Part shown: positions 14,852-17,026 of the stretch, piece after piece
How positions within the stretch are numbered: the stretch's first letter is position 1
Layout: every line of letters begins with the position of its first letter
Assembly: GCA_019412865.1 (NCBI GenBank)
Contig: DXOJ01000842.1
Span: 1 to 17,026, forward strand
Length of the DNA stretch: 17,026 nucleotides
Direction: 5' to 3'
From: Bacteroides sp.
GTDB taxonomy: Bacteria; Bacteroidota; Bacteroidia; Bacteroidales; Bacteroidaceae
Notes under the pieces: model-generated
The model's input: the letters and a program-made list of their open reading frames with translations, nothing else
What the model was told of the DNA's origin: nothing
Databases searched by the model: none
Translations under genes and position numbers: made by a program

Positions 14852-17002
14852 GTGGCAGTTAATAAAAAGAACATAATGACCCGTTACTTCTTCGTCATCC
14901 TGTTGATGGCGTTGATAGGAGTAGCTATTGTTGTAAAAGCAGGCATCACCATGTTTGCCGAACGACAATACTGGCAGGATGTGGCTGACCGTTTCGTAAA
15001 AGAGAATGTGACGGTAAAACCTAATCGTGGAAACATTATTTCTTCTGACGGTAAACTGATGGCCAGCTCTCTACCCGAGTACAGAATATATATGGACTTT
15101 ATGTCCGGTGAAAAGGATGAAAAACGCAGGCAGAAAGATCAGGCACGCCGGGATTCCATCCTCAATGCCAATATGGATTCAATCTGTATCGGACTTCACA
15201 AGATATTCCCGGACAAGAGTGCGGCTCAATTCAAGGCACACCTCAAGAAAGGACGCCAGGCAAAAAGCCGCAATTATCTGATTTATCCGAAACGTATCTC
15301 CTATATACAATATAAAGAGGTAAAGAGACTGCCTGTATTCTGCTTGAACCGGTATAAAGGCGGATTCAAGGAACAAGCTTACAATCAGCGTAAGAAACCG
15401 TTCGGTTCACTGGCTGCCCGTACACTGGGAGATGTGTATGCAGACACAGCCAAAGGAGCGAGAAATGGTATCGAACTTGCTTTCGACACCATCCTGAAAG
15501 GGCGGGACGGATTGACACACCGTCAGAAGGTGATGAACAAATACCTGAACATTGTCGATGTGCCACCAGTTGATGGTTGCGATCTGATTAGTACTATCGA
15601 TGTAGGTATGCAGGATATTTGCGAGAAGGCGTTGGTGGATAAGCTGAAAGAGCTGAATGCGAGCGTGGGTGTGGTGGTATTGATGGAGGTAAGTACCGGA
15701 GAAGTGAAAGCCATCGTCAACATGATGCAAGGCAAAGACGGTGAGTACTACGAAATGCGCAACAATGCTATTAGTGATATGCTCGAGCCGGGGTCTACTT
15801 TCAAAACGGCCTCTATCATGGTAGCTCTTGAAGACGGAAAGATCACGCCGGACTATGTGGTAGATACCGGCAACGGCCAGATGCCGATGTATGGACGTGT
15901 CATGAAAGACCATAACTGGCATCGCGGAGGATATGGAAAGCTGACTGTTACAGAAATTCTAGGGGTTTCGTCCAATGTGGGTACCTCTTATATTATAGAC
16001 CATTTCTACAGCAGCAACCCGCAGAAATTTGTAGACGGGTTGAAACGGATGAGCATCGACCAGCCGTTACACCTGCAGATTGCGGGAGAAGGAAAACCGA
16101 ATATACGCGGCCCGAAAGAACGTTATTTTGCAAAGACAACATTGCCGTGGATGAGTATCGGCTACGAGACACAGGTTCCACCGATCAATATTCTCACATT
16201 CTATAATGGGATAGCCAACAACGGAGTCACCGTGCGTCCGAAGTTTGTCAAAGCTGCCATGAAGGACGGGGAAGTAGTGAAAGAATATCCGACAGAGGTA
16301 ATCAATCCCAAGATTTGTTCGGATAAGACTTTGGCACAGATCCGTGAGATTCTCCGAAAAGTGGTTGGTGAAGGACTTGCCAAACCTGCGGGAAGCAAGC
16401 AGTTCCACGTTTCAGGAAAAACAGGAACGGCGCAGATTTCACAGGGAGCAGCCGGATACAAAACGGGAAGAACAAATTATCTGGTTAGTTTCTGCGGGTA
16501 TTTCCCGTCAGAAGCACCTAAATATAGCATGATTGTCTCTATCCAGAAACCGGGATTACCGGCTTCGGGAGGTTTAATGGCAGGTAGTGTGTTCAGCAAG
16601 ATTGCAGAAAGGGTGTATGCCAAAGACTTGCGGTTACCGCTGACCAATGCGATTGATACTAATTCCGTAGTCATTCCGAATGTAAAAGCCGGAGAGATGC
16701 GCGAAGCGCAACGAGTATTGGAAGAGCTGCAGATTAACGTACAAGGCAAAATCGCTGATTCGGGCAAAGAGGTTTGGGGAAATACCCATTCTGCCCCACA
16801 AGCTGTGGTTCTTGAGAGCCGGAGCAATATGCAGAATTTTGTACCGAGTGTGATAGGTATGGGAGCGAAAGACGCTGTGTACTTGTTGGAAAGCAAAGGA
16901 TTGAAAGTCAATCTGGTCGGCGTAGGCAAAGTAAAAAGCCAGTCGATAGCCAACGGAACGATTGTCAAGAAGGGACAGACGGTGACGCTTACGCTTAATT
17001 AA
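14852..17002 (+). CDS. ftsI: Septal peptidoglycan transpeptidase FtsI (class B PBP) with PASTA domain
   Basis: This is a 716-residue division-specific penicillin-binding protein. It has a short cytoplasmic tail, a membrane helix (about 12-30), a PBP-dimer domain (about 53-225, with VKPNRGNIISSDG at 55-67) and a transpeptidase domain (about 250-590). All three active-site motifs are intact: catalytic S315 in STFK (315-318), SSN (373-375) and KTGT (523-526). A PASTA domain (about 663-716) ends the protein, and 603-640 looks like a weaker second copy. It crosslinks septal peptidoglycan with FtsW and is a beta-lactam target. The start is taken as GTG at 14852 (MAVNKKNIMTRY), since the next choice, ATG at 14876, leaves almost no cytoplasmic tail. 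It continues the dcw cluster after ftsL. Confidence 0.95.
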   Translation: MAVNKKNIMTRYFFVILLMALIGVAIVVKAGITMFAERQYWQDVADRFVKENVTVKPNRGNIISSDGKLMASSLPEYRIYMDFMSGEKDEKRRQKDQARRDSILNANMDSICIGLHKIFPDKSAAQFKAHLKKGRQAKSRNYLIYPKRISYIQYKEVKRLPVFCLNRYKGGFKEQAYNQRKKPFGSLAARTLGDVYADTAKGARNGIELAFDTILKGRDGLTHRQKVMNKYLNIVDVPPVDGCDLISTIDVGMQDICEKALVDKLKELNASVGVVVLMEVSTGEVKAIVNMMQGKDGEYYEMRNNAISDMLEPGSTFKTASIMVALEDGKITPDYVVDTGNGQMPMYGRVMKDHNWHRGGYGKLTVTEILGVSSNVGTSYIIDHFYSSNPQKFVDGLKRMSIDQPLHLQIAGEGKPNIRGPKERYFAKTTLPWMSIGYETQVPPINILTFYNGIANNGVTVRPKFVKAAMKDGEVVKEYPTEVINPKICSDKTLAQIREILRKVVGEGLAKPAGSKQFHVSGKTGTAQISQGAAGYKTGRTNYLVSFCGYFPSEAPKYSMIVSIQKPGLPASGGLMAGSVFSKIAERVYAKDLRLPLTNAIDTNSVVIPNVKAGEMREAQRVLEELQINVQGKIADSGKEVWGNTHSAPQAVVLESRSNMQNFVPSVIGMGAKDAVYLLESKGLKVNLVGVGKVKSQSIANGTIVKKGQTVTLTLN

Positions 17003-17026
17003 AAATTAAAGATTAAAAATTGAATA
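17003..17026. repeat. A/T-rich short repeat after ftsI
   Basis: After the ftsI stop, variants of ATTAAAAATT repeat (AAAAATTAAAGATTAAAAATT). Low-complexity strings of this sort are common between Bacteroides genes. The window ends here, so its full extent is unknown, and it has no hairpin of a terminator. Confidence 0.4.

Overview
The window looks like a chromosomal segment of a gut Bacteroides species, close to B. thetaiotaomicron. The signs are a full-length hybrid two-component system (HTCS), a glsA-glsB glycine-lipid pair of the kind known from B. thetaiotaomicron, Bacteroides-type promoter cores (TAnnTTTG), mostly A-rich leaders with weak Shine-Dalgarno sequences, and tight operons. I see no rRNA, tRNA, insertion sequence, phage gene or CRISPR array. 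Most of it is core genome.

Left part (1-8533). The 3' end of a sulfatase gene (+) ends at a strong intrinsic terminator. Facing it is a long minus-strand run reading right to left: dut (dUTPase), a TPR lipoprotein, a DUF4292-type lipoprotein, envC (a LytM activator lacking catalytic residues) and a 1338-residue HTCS sensor-regulator. TPR/DUF4292 and DUF4292/envC each overlap by four bases (ATGA). The gaps at dut/TPR and envC/HTCS are 24 and 20 bases. The run therefore joins nucleotide-pool sanitation, envelope lipoproteins, septal peptidoglycan control and a nutrient-type sensor.

Middle part (8534-12096). dgt (dGTPase) diverges from dut. Its 3' end overlaps, tail to tail, the end of glsB. 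glsA and glsB (minus strand) encode the two acyltransferases of glycine-lipid synthesis and have a recognisable Bacteroides promoter. Between glsA and the divergent sigma-factor gene lies a perfect 22-bp palindrome with a third half-site 21 bp away, a candidate operator.

Right part (12097-17026). An ECF-type sigma factor with no anti-sigma gene beside it ends at a good terminator. A non-coding stretch follows that holds four CCCGGG-centred palindromes at an exact 23-bp pitch. The division and cell-wall (dcw) cluster then begins behind three 10-bp MraZ boxes: mraZ, rsmH, an ftsL-like gene and ftsI with a C-terminal PASTA domain. The cluster probably continues past the right edge.

The least explained elements are the 23-bp palindrome array, the glsA/sigma palindrome, and the translationally linked TPR-DUF4292-EnvC module with an HTCS at its tail.
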